Part shown: positions 25,484 through 33,493 of the stretch, in pieces
Numbering within the stretch: the first letter of the stretch is position 1
How the letters are laid out: every line of letters begins with the position of its first letter
Assembly: GCF_001583415.1 (NCBI RefSeq)
Contig: NZ_CP014475.1
Span: forward strand, 1,736,001-1,800,000
Origin: Mycolicibacterium phlei
GTDB lineage: Bacteria > Actinomycetota > Actinomycetes > Mycobacteriales > Mycobacteriaceae
DNA: 64,000 nt
Reading direction: 5' to 3'
Translations under genes and position numbers: made by a program
Notes under the pieces: generated by a model
Database searches by the model: none
What the model was told of the DNA's origin: nothing
What the model saw: the letters and a program-made list of their open reading frames with translations, nothing else

Positions 25484-25900
25484 CTAGATACCGGGGCGCG
25501 ACTGGCGGTAGATCCGCCACGCCTCGACGATCATCGGCAGCTGCAGCGGCAGCCGGGCGATCGCGACGAGCCGCATCGGAAGCGACTTGCCGGGATCGCG
25601 CAACCACAGCCGCACCATGTTGACGTTGGCCGGATACACCGCGATGAACAGCGCGATCGCCGCCAACGCACCCAGTCGGCGGGTCTGCGGGGCGGCCAGC
25701 AGCCCGGCCACGCCGAGTTCGGCCACCCCCGAGGCGTAGGTGTAGAACCGGGCGCTGCCGGGCAGCTCGGCCGGCACGATCGTGTCGAACGGTTTCGGCG
25801 CCAGAAAGTGCAGCGTCCCGATGCCCAGCAGGCCCGCGGCCATCCGGAGGGCACGCGACGGACGGGCCGGTTGCTGCTGTTCGGGCAGGGGAGCGGTCAT
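25484..25900 (-). CDS. DoxX-like integral membrane protein
   Basis: A 138-residue protein with four predicted membrane helices (about 22-38, 55-72, 78-98 and 108-128). The pattern GLLGIGTLHFLAPKPFD and GVAELGVAGLLAAP is typical of small DoxX-family proteins, whose function is often redox-related but not settled. The start ATG 25900 gives a natural N-terminus. It converges on adnB (gap 3 nt) and is divergent from the channel gene (48 nt). I recall no counterpart in this position in M. tuberculosis. Confidence 0.8.
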   Translation of the reverse strand: MTAPLPEQQQPARPSRALRMAAGLLGIGTLHFLAPKPFDTIVPAELPGSARFYTYASGVAELGVAGLLAAPQTRRLGALAAIALFIAVYPANVNMVRLWLRDPGKSLPMRLVAIARLPLQLPMIVEAWRIYRQSRPGI

Positions 25901-25948
25901 GATTACATTGTGGCGTGCATACCCCGGCGGGACCGGTAACGGACTCTC

Positions 25949-27025
25949 GTGGAAAAAGGTAGGTTGCGCCGTCGGCTGGCGGCGATCAACTCGGATCTGA
26001 CAGCCCAGCCCGACGCGGCGCTCGTCGACATCCTGCGGGTGCCGGAGAGGTTCGTCAGTCCCACCCGACGCATCCTGCGGCGCATCGGCTACGCCCTGGC
26101 GGCGCTGTTCACCGCCGTCCTGATCGTCTACCTGGACCGCGACGGCTACCGCGACGTGCGGGGCGGGGAGCTGTCGCTGCTGGACTGCCTGTACTACGCG
26201 ACGGTGTCGCTGTCGACGACCGGCTACGGCGACATCACCCCGGTCACCCCGGGCGCCCGGCTGGTCAACGTGCTGGTGATCACCCCGCTGCGGGTGATGT
26301 TCCTGATCGTGCTGATCGGTACCACCGTCGAAACCCTCACCAGCCAGTCGCGCGCGGCGTTGAAGATCCAGCGATGGAGGAGCAGAGTGCGCAACCACAC
26401 CGTCGTCATCGGTTACGGCACCAAGGGCAGAACGGCGGTCGCCGCGATGATCGGCGACGAGGTCGCCCCCGCCGACATCGTCGTCGTCGACGAGAACGCC
26501 GACGTGCTCGAACGGGCCCGCAGCGCGGGACTGGTCACGGTGCACGGCGACGCCACCAAGGCCGACATCCTGCGCCTGGCCAGCGCCCAGCACGCCAAGT
26601 CGATCATCGTCGCCACCGACGACGACGCCAGCGCGGTACTGGTCACCCTGACCGCCCGCGAACTCGCGCCGAAGGCCAAGATCATCGCCGCGGCACGGGA
26701 ATCCGACAACCAGCACCTGCTGCGCCAGTCCGGCGCCGACTCCACCGTGGTGTCGTCCGAGACCGCGGGCCGGCTGCTCGGCATCGCCACCCAGACCCCC
26801 AGCGTGGTGGAGATCATGGAGGACCTACTGACCCCCGACGCCGGATTCGCGATCGCCGAGCGCGAGGTCACCCCGAAGGAGGTGGGCGGCTCGCCGCGTC
26901 ACCTGCAGGACATCGTGCTCGGGGTGGTCCGCGAGGGGCGGCTGCTGCGGATCAACTCACCGGAGGTCGACACCGTCGAGCCCGGTGACCGTCTCCTGTA
27001 CATCCGCGACGCCGACGAGGACTGA
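25949..27025 (+). CDS. Potassium channel with RCK/TrkA domain
   Basis: A 358-residue ion channel subunit. Two membrane helices (about 45-65 and 105-125) flank a pore loop with the selectivity filter STTGYGD near residue 90, followed by a cytoplasmic RCK domain with the NAD-binding fold TVVIGYGTKGRTAVAAM (about 150) and a TrkA-C-like end. Likely a ligand-gated K+ channel, corresponding to Rv3200c. Its TGA shares one base with the ATG of nudC, so the two are coupled. Confidence 0.9.
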   Translation: MEKGRLRRRLAAINSDLTAQPDAALVDILRVPERFVSPTRRILRRIGYALAALFTAVLIVYLDRDGYRDVRGGELSLLDCLYYATVSLSTTGYGDITPVTPGARLVNVLVITPLRVMFLIVLIGTTVETLTSQSRAALKIQRWRSRVRNHTVVIGYGTKGRTAVAAMIGDEVAPADIVVVDENADVLERARSAGLVTVHGDATKADILRLASAQHAKSIIVATDDDASAVLVTLTARELAPKAKIIAAARESDNQHLLRQSGADSTVVSSETAGRLLGIATQTPSVVEIMEDLLTPDAGFAIAEREVTPKEVGGSPRHLQDIVLGVVREGRLLRINSPEVDTVEPGDRLLYIRDADED

Positions 27026-27960
27026 TGGCATTCGACGACTTCCGCCTGCGCAACGTGCCCCTGCTGTCGCGGGTCGGCGCGGACCGCGCCGACGAACTGC
27101 GCACCGACGTCGACGCGGCGATCGCCGGCTGGCGGGACGCGCTGCTGCTGCGCGTCGACCGGCGCAACCAGGTGCTGATCGCCGACGGCCGGGTGGTGCT
27201 CGGGTCCGCCGCCGCGCTCGGCGACCGGCCGCCGCAGGACGCGGTGTTCCTCGGCAAGCTCACCGACGGGCGGCACGTGTGGGCGATCCGCGCCGACCTC
27301 GAGCCGCCCGAGGACCCGACCGTGCAGGCGGAGGTGCTCGATCTGCGACGGGCCGGCCAGATCTTCGACGACGTCAGCGCACAGCTCGTCGCCACCGCCA
27401 CCGCGCTGCTGAACTGGCACGACAACGCTCGGTTCAGCGCCGTCGACGGGATGCCGACCAAACCCATCAAGGGCGGCTGGGCGCGGATCAACCCGCTCAC
27501 CGGGCACGAGGAGTTCCCGCGGATCGACCCGGCGATCATCTGTTTGGTGCACGACGGGCACGACCGCGCGGTGCTGGCCCGGCAGCGGATGTGGCCGGAG
27601 CGGCTGTTCTCGATCCTCGCCGGCTTCGTGGAGGCGGGCGAGTCCTTCGAGACGTGCGTGGTGCGCGAGATCGCCGAGGAGGTCGGGCTCAGCGTCTCCA
27701 ACGTGCAGTACCTGGGCAGCCAGCCGTGGCCGTTCCCGCGGTCGCTGATGGTCGGCTTCCACGCGATAGCCGACCCGGAGCAGCCGTTCTCGTTCAACGA
27801 CGGGGAGATCGCCGAGGCGGCCTGGTTCACCCGCGACGAGATCCGCGCCGCGCTGGAGGCCGGTGACTGGAACTCCGACCGGTCCTCGTCGCGGCTGCTG
27901 CTGCCCGGCTCGATCTCGATCGCCCGGGAGATCATCGAGTCCTGGGCGTACCGCGACTGA
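27025..27960 (+). CDS. nudC: NADH pyrophosphatase / RNA deNADding enzyme NudC
   Basis: A 311-residue Nudix hydrolase that cleaves NAD(H) to NMN(H) and AMP and may remove NAD caps from RNA. The Nudix box starts at GFVEAGESFETCVVRE (about residue 200) and continues to EEVGL; the family signature SQPWPFPRSLM follows. The zinc-ribbon cysteines of E. coli NudC are missing (no CxxC pair), as in other mycobacterial NudC. The ATG overlaps the channel gene stop by 1 nt. Corresponds to Rv3199c. Confidence 0.95.
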   Translation: MAFDDFRLRNVPLLSRVGADRADELRTDVDAAIAGWRDALLLRVDRRNQVLIADGRVVLGSAAALGDRPPQDAVFLGKLTDGRHVWAIRADLEPPEDPTVQAEVLDLRRAGQIFDDVSAQLVATATALLNWHDNARFSAVDGMPTKPIKGGWARINPLTGHEEFPRIDPAIICLVHDGHDRAVLARQRMWPERLFSILAGFVEAGESFETCVVREIAEEVGLSVSNVQYLGSQPWPFPRSLMVGFHAIADPEQPFSFNDGEIAEAAWFTRDEIRAALEAGDWNSDRSSSRLLLPGSISIAREIIESWAYRD

Positions 27961-27983
27961 CCCGCCAGGGTCACGCGGGTCAG
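27957..27983. terminator. Hairpin covering both stop codons of nudC and mrx1
   Basis: Perfect 9-bp arms CTGACCCGC (27957-27965) and GCGGGTCAG (27975-27983). Each arm contains the stop codon of one of the two convergent genes. There is no T-run, so it may be a rho-independent terminator of the mycobacterial T-less type. Confidence 0.5.
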
Positions 27984-28222
27984 AGGCCGAGCTTGGCCTT
28001 GACCTCGCGCGGGCTCGGGTTGGTCAGCGTGGACCCGTCCGGGAACTTCAGGGTCGGCACGGTCTGGTTGCCGCCGTTGGCCGACGCCACGAACTCGGCG
28101 GCGGCCGGGTCCTGCTCGATGTCGACCTCGGTGTAGGCGATGCCCTCGGCCTGCAGTGCCTTCTTCAGCCGGACGCAGTACCCGCACCACGGGGTGGTGT
28201 ACATGATGACCTGTGCGCTCAT
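27980..28222 (-). CDS. mrx1: Mycoredoxin Mrx1 (glutaredoxin-like)
   Basis: An 80-residue glutaredoxin-fold protein that reduces mycothiol mixed disulfides. The active site is CGYC in TTPWCGYCVRLK near residue 12; TVPTLKF supplies the cis-proline loop. It corresponds to Rv3198A. ATG 28222 is the natural start; a frame extension upstream is unlike the family. A SigH-type promoter (GGGCAT-N17-CGTTG) ends 8 nt before the ATG, so the mRNA would have almost no leader. Confidence 0.95.
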   Translation of the reverse strand: MSAQVIMYTTPWCGYCVRLKKALQAEGIAYTEVDIEQDPAAAEFVASANGGNQTVPTLKFPDGSTLTNPSPREVKAKLGL

Positions 28223-28230
28223 AAGCCAGT

Positions 28231-28258
28231 CAACGTAGCCGATCGGCCGAACATGCCC
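28231..28258 (-). promoter_or_regulatory. SigH-type promoter of mrx1
   Basis: On the minus strand GGGCAT (28258-28253) and CGTTG (28235-28231) are separated by 17 bp, one mismatch from the SigH -35. The spacing is identical to that in the sigH and moeZ promoters. It predicts induction of mycoredoxin by thiol oxidation. Confidence 0.55.
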
Positions 28259-28305
28259 CGACGGCGTCCCGGCTTTTGTCACACCCGGCTGCCAAGATGG
28301 TCGGC

Positions 28306-30432
28306 ATGTCCGTAGAGGCCGCCTCCCTGCGCAACGGCCCCGGCGGCCCGCTCGACGATCTCGACGACGAACAGCGGGAAGCCGTGCTGGCCCCGCGCGG
28401 GCCGGTCTGCGTGCTGGCCGGCGCGGGCACCGGCAAGACCCGCACGATCACCCGCCGCATCGCGCATCTGGTCGCGGCCGGGCACGTCGCGCCGGGCCAG
28501 GTGCTGGCGGTCACGTTCACCCAGCGGGCGGCCGGCGAGATGCGGGCCCGGCTGCGCGCTCTCGACGACGGGGTCGGCACCGGCGCGGTGCAGGCGATGA
28601 CGTTCCACGCCGCCGCGCGCCGCCAGTTGTCCTACTTCTGGCCCCGCGTGGTCGGTAACACCTCCTGGCAGCTGCTCGACACCAAGTTCTCGGTGGTGGC
28701 CCAGGCGGCCAACCGGGCTGGGTTGTCCACCGCCACCGACGACGTGCGAGACCTCGCCGGTGAGATCGAGTGGGCCAAGGCCTCGCTGATCAGTCCGGAG
28801 GCCTATCCGGAGGCGGTTGCCAAGGCGCAGCGCGACGTCCCGTTCGACGCGGCCAAGGTCGCCGCGGTCTACGCCGGTTACGAACGGCTCAAGGCCGGCC
28901 GCGACGGCACCACGCTGCTCGACTTCGACGACCTGCTGCTGCACGTGGCCGCCGCAATCGAGGCCGACGCCGGGGTGGCCGAGGAGTTCCGGGACCGCTA
29001 CCGCTGCTTCGTCGTCGACGAGTACCAGGACGTCACCCCGCTGCAGCAGCGGGTGCTCAACGCCTGGCTCGGCGACCGCGACGACCTGACCGTCGTCGGC
29101 GACGCCAACCAGACCATCTACTCGTTCACCGGCGCCACCCCGCGCTTCCTGCTGGACTTCTCCCGCCGGTTCCCCGACGCCGCCGTGATCCGGCTGGAGC
29201 GTGACTACCGCTCCACCCCGCAGGTGGTGTCGCTGGCCAACCGGGTGATCGCGGCGGCGCGCGGCCGGATGGCCGGCAGCCGGCTGCACCTGATCGGGCA
29301 GCGGCCCCCCGGACCCGAACCGACGTTCGCCGAGTATCCCGACGAGGTCGCCGAGGCCGCCGCGGTGGCCAAGAAGGTCAAACGGCTCATCGAGGGCGGC
29401 ACCGAACCCGCCGAGATCGCGGTGCTGTACCGCATCAACGCCCAGTCGGAGGTCTACGAGGAGGCGCTCACCGAGGCCGGTGTGCCGTTCCAGGTGCGCG
29501 GCGGTGAGGGGTTCTTCAGCCGCCAGGAGATCCGCCAGTCGCTGGTCGCGCTGCAGCGGGTCGCCGAACGCGGCGAGCCCGTCGACCAACCGCTGCCCGA
29601 ACTGGTCCGCGCGGTGCTGGAGCCGCTGGGGCTGACCGCCGAACCACCCGCGGGCACCAAGGCGCGGGAACGCTGGGAGGCGCTGACCGCGCTGGCCGAA
29701 CTCGTCGACGAGGAGGTGGCGCTGCGGCCCGGGCTGGATCTGCGCGGGCTGATGACCGAACTGCGCCAGCGCGCCGACGCCCGCCACGCGCCCGTCGTGC
29801 AGGGCGTCACGCTGGCCTCCCTGCACGCGGCCAAGGGCCTGGAGTGGGACGCGGTGTTCCTGGTCGGCCTCGCCGACGGCACACTGCCGATCTCGCACGC
29901 GCTCGCCTACGGCCCCGACAGTGAGGCCGTCGAGGAGGAACGGCGGCTGCTGTACGTCGGAGTCACAAGGGCACGAGTGCATCTGGCGTTGAGCTGGGCG
30001 CTGGCGCGCACCCCGGGCGGACGGCAGAGCCGCAAGCCGTCCCGTTTCCTCAACGGCATTGCGCCGCAGGCGTCGTCGAGTGGCGACACCCCCGCCAAGC
30101 CGCGCCGCCAGCGCGGCGCCACCCCGCGCTGCCGGGTGTGCAACAGCGTGCTGACCGCCCCGGCCGCCATCATGTTGCGGCGCTGCGAGACCTGCCCGTC
30201 CGACATCGACGAGGACCTGCTCGCCGAACTCAAGGAGTGGCGCTCGCGCACCTGCAAGGAGATGAACGTGCCCGCCTACGTGGTGTTCACCGACAACACG
30301 CTGATCGCGATCGCCGAGACCCTGCCGACCGACAACGCCGCCCTGGTCGCGATACCGGGCATCGGCGCGCGCAAGCTCGAGCAGTTCGGCCCCGACGTCC
30401 TTGCGATGGTCAAGAACCGCAAGCGCGCATAG
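28306..30432 (+). CDS. uvrD2: DNA helicase UvrD2
   Basis: A 708-residue SF1 helicase: Walker [17 protein letters not shown] near residue 40, [37 protein letters not shown] and [13 protein letters not shown] linker leads to a tetracysteine zinc module (CRVCN and CETC, about 615-640) and a C-terminal HRDC domain, the layout of mycobacterial UvrD2 (Rv3198c), which is essential in mycobacteria. ATG 28306 matches the family start; it lies 7 nt after CAAGAT, a possible -10, so initiation may be leaderless. Divergent from mrx1. Confidence 0.94.
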   Translation: MSVEAASLRNGPGGPLDDLDDEQREAVLAPRGPVCVLAGAGTGKTRTITRRIAHLVAAGHVAPGQVLAVTFTQRAAGEMRARLRALDDGVGTGAVQAMTFHAAARRQLSYFWPRVVGNTSWQLLDTKFSVVAQAANRAGLSTATDDVRDLAGEIEWAKASLISPEAYPEAVAKAQRDVPFDAAKVAAVYAGYERLKAGRDGTTLLDFDDLLLHVAAAIEADAGVAEEFRDRYRCFVVDEYQDVTPLQQRVLNAWLGDRDDLTVVGDANQTIYSFTGATPRFLLDFSRRFPDAAVIRLERDYRSTPQVVSLANRVIAAARGRMAGSRLHLIGQRPPGPEPTFAEYPDEVAEAAAVAKKVKRLIEGGTEPAEIAVLYRINAQSEVYEEALTEAGVPFQVRGGEGFFSRQEIRQSLVALQRVAERGEPVDQPLPELVRAVLEPLGLTAEPPAGTKARERWEALTALAELVDEEVALRPGLDLRGLMTELRQRADARHAPVVQGVTLASLHAAKGLEWDAVFLVGLADGTLPISHALAYGPDSEAVEEERRLLYVGVTRARVHLALSWALARTPGGRQSRKPSRFLNGIAPQASSSGDTPAKPRRQRGATPRCRVCNSVLTAPAAIMLRRCETCPSDIDEDLLAELKEWRSRTCKEMNVPAYVVFTDNTLIAIAETLPTDNAALVAIPGIGARKLEQFGPDVLAMVKNRKRA

Positions 30433-30474
30433 ACCGCCAAGTGTCGTAAAAATCGCGCCAAAACCGCAGGTCAG

Positions 30475-30511
30475 AAAATCGCTTGTGGCATACGGCTGTT
30501 ACGCTTAGCCT
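30475..30511 (+). promoter_or_regulatory. WhiB7-dependent promoter of whiB7
   Basis: AAAAT (30475-30479) lies exactly 3 bp upstream of the -35 TTGTGG (30483-30488); the -10 TAGCCT (30506-30511) follows after 17 bp. An AT-rich block just before the -35 is the hallmark of WhiB7-activated promoters and fits known whiB7 autoactivation. Transcription would begin near 30518, giving a leader of about 425 nt. Confidence 0.72.
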
Positions 30512-30562
30512 CGATACCACACCGTAGGGGTGGCTGTCTGTGCGAAAGGAGGGTCCGTCATC

Positions 30563-30787
30563 GTGAAGAGCGCTCACGCTCGGCTCGGCGTACGCATCGC
30601 CGGCATGACGGTGACCCCGCACGCTGCGACCCCGCGCGTTGCCGCTGCGCACGCTGCCGTCTCCGCTGTTGCGGCTCAACCGTTTGCGCATGCCGCTGCC
30701 CGTACCGCCGCCGCTGCCGTGGCGATCAACCCGGTGCGTAAGCGTCACGCCGCCGCCGCGCTGTCCGTGGATCGGAGCCTCATCTAG
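30563..30787 (+). CDS. whiB7 leader peptide (regulatory uORF)
   Basis: GTG 30563 is preceded by AAAGGAGG at 30545-30552 (10-nt spacing) and encodes 74 residues very rich in Ala, Arg, His and Val (AAAHAAVSAVAAQ, AINPVRKRHAAAAL), ending at TAG 30785. Its product is not expected to matter as a protein. Translation probably senses ribosome inhibition: the antiterminator strand TCCGTGG lies in its last codons and the terminator begins 18 nt after its stop. An in-frame extension to 30530 lacks a ribosome binding site. Confidence 0.65.
   Translation: MKSAHARLGVRIAGMTVTPHAATPRVAAAHAAVSAVAAQPFAHAAARTAAAAVAINPVRKRHAAAALSVDRSLI
30764..30770 (+). promoter_or_regulatory. Antiterminator strand of the whiB7 leader
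   Basis: TCCGTGG here is identical to the start of the terminator 3' arm and complementary to CCACGGA at 30809-30815 in the 5' arm. If not covered by ribosomes it can pair with that arm and block the terminator. Confidence 0.6.
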
Positions 30788-30804
30788 AAGCTCCCGATAA
30801 CCAG

Positions 30805-30848
30805 AAGGCCACGGACTCGCAGTCAGGGATCCGTGGCCTTGGTCTTTT
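30805..30848 (+). terminator. Attenuator terminator in the whiB7 leader
   Basis: Perfect 11-bp arms AAGGCCACGGA (30805-30815) and TCCGTGGCCTT (30830-30840) enclose a 14-nt loop and are followed by GGTCTTTT. It lies about 100 nt before whiB7 in the same direction, so it must act as a conditional terminator of the leader. Confidence 0.85.
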
Positions 30849-30943
30849 CCAGGGGCTCCCAGCCCGACCGAGACCTGGTCCGGATCCGCAGAACAGATCC
30901 GACGAAGAGATTCGAAATCGACGACCAGGGAAGAGGATTGGAC

Positions 30944-31213
30944 ATGTCAGTCGGGACATGCCGAGAGAAGACGATGCTGGCGGTGCCGTGTCACAGCGAG
31001 AACCCCGATCTGTGGTTCGCCGAGAACCCCGTCGACCTCGAACGCGCGAAGGCGCTGTGCGCCGAGTGCCCGATCCGGCGTGAGTGTCTGGCCGCCGCGC
31101 TGGAACGGCAGGAGCCGTGGGGTGTCTGGGGCGGTGAGATCTTCGAGCGGGGCACGGTGATCGCCCGCAAGCGGCCCCGGGGCCGGCCGCGCAAGACCCC
31201 GGTGGCCGCTTAG
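30944..31213 (+). CDS. whiB7: WhiB7, regulator of intrinsic antibiotic resistance
   Basis: An 89-residue Wbl protein with four cluster cysteines (PCHSENPDLWFAEN, then CAECPIRREC), the GVWGGE turn and a C-terminal AT-hook KRPRGRPRKTP that binds the AT-rich block of target promoters together with SigA. It activates drug-resistance genes when translation is inhibited. ATG 30944 has AAGAGG at 30931-30936; earlier in-frame starts lie inside the attenuator. An extra cysteine sits near the N-terminus (SVGTCREK). Corresponds to Rv3197A. Confidence 0.95.
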   Translation: MSVGTCREKTMLAVPCHSENPDLWFAENPVDLERAKALCAECPIRRECLAAALERQEPWGVWGGEIFERGTVIARKRPRGRPRKTPVAA

Positions 31214-31233
31214 CGGTCGGCGGTCGAAAACCG

Positions 31234-32553
31234 TTATGCCTCGGAGAAACCGGGGATCAGCTCGGTGGCCAACCGCAGCTGCGGGACGTGGGCGTCGAGC
31301 TGGCAGGCGATCGCCACCGCCGAGGCGATGACGCGCATCGGGATCGCCAGCTTGGCCGGAATGTCCATCTGCCGGGCGGCCTTCAGCTGCCCGGCAGCAC
31401 GGTCCGGCTTCATGTTATGTGCGGTGATGCGCTGCAACCACTTTCGGGTGTAGTGGAACTCCTCGGTGCGCAGCGGCTCGACGTACTGGCGCATCATGTC
31501 GTCCATCTCGCGCTTGGAGACCTGCTCACCCTTCTGCACGAACCCGACTTCCTGCATGGTGATCAGCAGGTTCTCATAGTCGTCGGCGAGCGCGTAGCGC
31601 ATGGCCAGCCCGATCTCCCGCGGGATGCCGCCGGGCATCGGCGCGACCGCACCGAAGTCGATGACCCCCATGCGGCCGTCGGGCAGCAGCATGAAGTTCC
31701 CCGGATGCGCGTCGCCGTGCATCATCTCCAGCCGACGCGGCGCGTCGTAGGTCAGCTCGAACAGCCTGGTGCCCATGATGTCCCGCTGCTCCGGGGTGCC
31801 CTCGCGGATGATCTGAGACATCGGCACACCGTCGATCCACTCCTGGATGACCACCTTCGGCGCGCTGGCCACCACCCGGGGGATCGCGAAATGCGGATGG
31901 TCCTTGTAGGCCTTGGCGAACGCCCGCTGGTTGTCGGCCTCCAGCCGGTAGTCGAGCTCCATCTCGGTGCGCTCGATGAGCTCGTCGACCACGCCCTGCA
32001 CATCCGCGCCGGGGGAGAGCTGCTTGAGGATGCCGACCATCCGCTGCATGGTCTTCAGGTCGGCGCGCAGCGCCTCGTCGGCGCCCGGGTACTGGATCTT
32101 GACGGCGACCTCGCGGCCGTCCGACCAGATCGCCTTGTGCACCTGGCCGATGCTGGCCGACGCGACGGGGGTGTCGTCGAACGACTGGAACCGCTCGCGC
32201 CACTTCGTGCCGAGCTGTTGGTCGAGCACGCGGTGCACCTTGGCCGCCGGCAGCGGCGGTGCATCCTTCTGCAGCTTGGTCAGCGCCTCGCGGTACGGCT
32301 TGCCGTACTGCTCGGGAATGGCGGCCTCCATCACCGACAGCGCCTGGCCGACCTTCATCGCGCCGCCCTTGAGCTCGCCGAGAACCTGGAACAGCTGCTG
32401 GGCGGCCTTGTCCATCAGCTCGGCGTTGACCTCGTCCTTCGACTTACCGGTCAGCCGTTTGCCGAGCCCCAGCGCGGCCCGCCCGGCCATTCCGGCACCA
32501 AGGCCCGCCAGCTTCGCGTTGCGCGCAGCCCGGCCCCGCTTGATCTCACTCAC
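31234..32553 (-). CDS. ABC1/UbiB-family atypical kinase (Rv3197-like)
   Basis: A 439-residue ABC1/UbiB-type protein kinase-like ATPase. Characteristic residues: the N-terminal KGGAMKVGQALS (KxGQ) motif, the A-rich loop ASASIGQVH, the lysine in VAVKIQYPG, the catalytic segment MHGDAHPGNFML and the metal-binding VIDFGA. These proteins support quinone and lipid metabolism; the substrate is not known. The start is uncertain: GTG 32553 (VSEIKRGR) is chosen, GTG 32568 is possible and would overlap the next gene. It converges on whiB7. Confidence 0.88.
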   Translation of the reverse strand: MSEIKRGRAARNAKLAGLGAGMAGRAALGLGKRLTGKSKDEVNAELMDKAAQQLFQVLGELKGGAMKVGQALSVMEAAIPEQYGKPYREALTKLQKDAPPLPAAKVHRVLDQQLGTKWRERFQSFDDTPVASASIGQVHKAIWSDGREVAVKIQYPGADEALRADLKTMQRMVGILKQLSPGADVQGVVDELIERTEMELDYRLEADNQRAFAKAYKDHPHFAIPRVVASAPKVVIQEWIDGVPMSQIIREGTPEQRDIMGTRLFELTYDAPRRLEMMHGDAHPGNFMLLPDGRMGVIDFGAVAPMPGGIPREIGLAMRYALADDYENLLITMQEVGFVQKGEQVSKREMDDMMRQYVEPLRTEEFHYTRKWLQRITAHNMKPDRAAGQLKAARQMDIPAKLAIPMRVIASAVAIACQLDAHVPQLRLATELIPGFSEA

Positions 32554-32560
32554 CAGACCA

Positions 32561-33442
32561 TCATCCACGACGCGCGGCGACGCGTGGCACCGACTTGCCA
32601 ACGCGTGATGTCAGACAGCCGCAGCTGGGATGACGGGTCCACCGGCGGGCCACCACCGAGCCCACGTTGACGTCGAATTCCAGGGTGGTGTCCAGCGTCG
32701 CCGGTTGTTCGTCTGCCCGGATCACCCGCTCGATCTGGTTGAGCGCCAAGGCCGCGGTGGCCAGCAGCGTCGCGCGGTCGGCGTGGCCGACGGTGTGCAG
32801 CAGCTGCGCGGCCACCGCCGGCCAGGCCGCGTCGCGGTCGCTGCGGTGCAGATCCGCGCAACTCAGGCAGCTGGTGACACCGGGGATCACGAGCGGGCCG
32901 ATTAGACCCACGCCGTCGCGGACTCGCACCTGAAGGTGCGTCACCCCGGCGGCGTGCAGCTCGCGCACCACGCGCGGGTCGGCCACCAGATCGTCGGCGA
33001 GCACCACCAGATCGGCCGGCCCCGGCGCCACGCCCGACTGGCTGCGGTTGCTGTGGGTGATCCGGGCGCCCGAGCAGCGCAGTGCGCCGGCGATCAGGTC
33101 CGACAGCGGTCCGCGGCCGTGGATGCGCACCCGCGGGGCGTGCCTGCGCGGCGGTCCTGCTGTGCTTACCCCGGCGCCCACCCCGGCCGTGACGATGCCG
33201 GCGGCGACGAGGGAGTCCACCAGCTCCTCGATCACCGCCGCGTCGACGCCGGGTACCCGCACACCCAGTTCGGGGATCGACGCGCCGACCTGCAGGGTGC
33301 GCAGCAGCGCGGCCAGGTCGGGGCCGGAGAGTTCCTCAGGGGGCCGGATGAGCACGGCGCGGCGCGGATCCCAGCCCAGCTGCACGACGCCGTCCGGGCG
33401 CAGCAGCACCGGCGTCGCCGGGTTGACCGCGTAGCGCGTCAT
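32561..33442 (-). CDS. Orphan RRE/ThiF-like protein related to TOMM cyclodehydratase partner proteins
   Basis: A 293-residue protein, counterpart of Rv3196. The N-terminal about 90 residues look like a PqqD-type winged-helix recognition domain (RPDGVVQLGWDP, ELSGPDLAALLRTLQ). A degenerate Rossmann/E1 domain follows (VRIHGRGPLSDLIAGALR), then PGVTSCLSCADLHRSDRDAAW and HPSCGC, giving a likely zinc site Cys192, Cys195, Cys274 and Cys276. This is the layout of the ocin-ThiF proteins that present RiPP precursors to cyclodehydratases, yet no YcaO or precursor gene is nearby. The function is therefore open. It lies between the ABC1 gene (7 nt) and the zinc-protease-like gene (51 nt). Confidence 0.75.
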   Translation of the reverse strand: MTRYAVNPATPVLLRPDGVVQLGWDPRRAVLIRPPEELSGPDLAALLRTLQVGASIPELGVRVPGVDAAVIEELVDSLVAAGIVTAGVGAGVSTAGPPRRHAPRVRIHGRGPLSDLIAGALRCSGARITHSNRSQSGVAPGPADLVVLADDLVADPRVVRELHAAGVTHLQVRVRDGVGLIGPLVIPGVTSCLSCADLHRSDRDAAWPAVAAQLLHTVGHADRATLLATAALALNQIERVIRADEQPATLDTTLEFDVNVGSVVARRWTRHPSCGCLTSRVGKSVPRVAARRG

Positions 33443-33493
33443 CGCTTGAGCGTGCCACGGCCGCGACCCGTGCCCGCGAGTTATCCACAGGGG

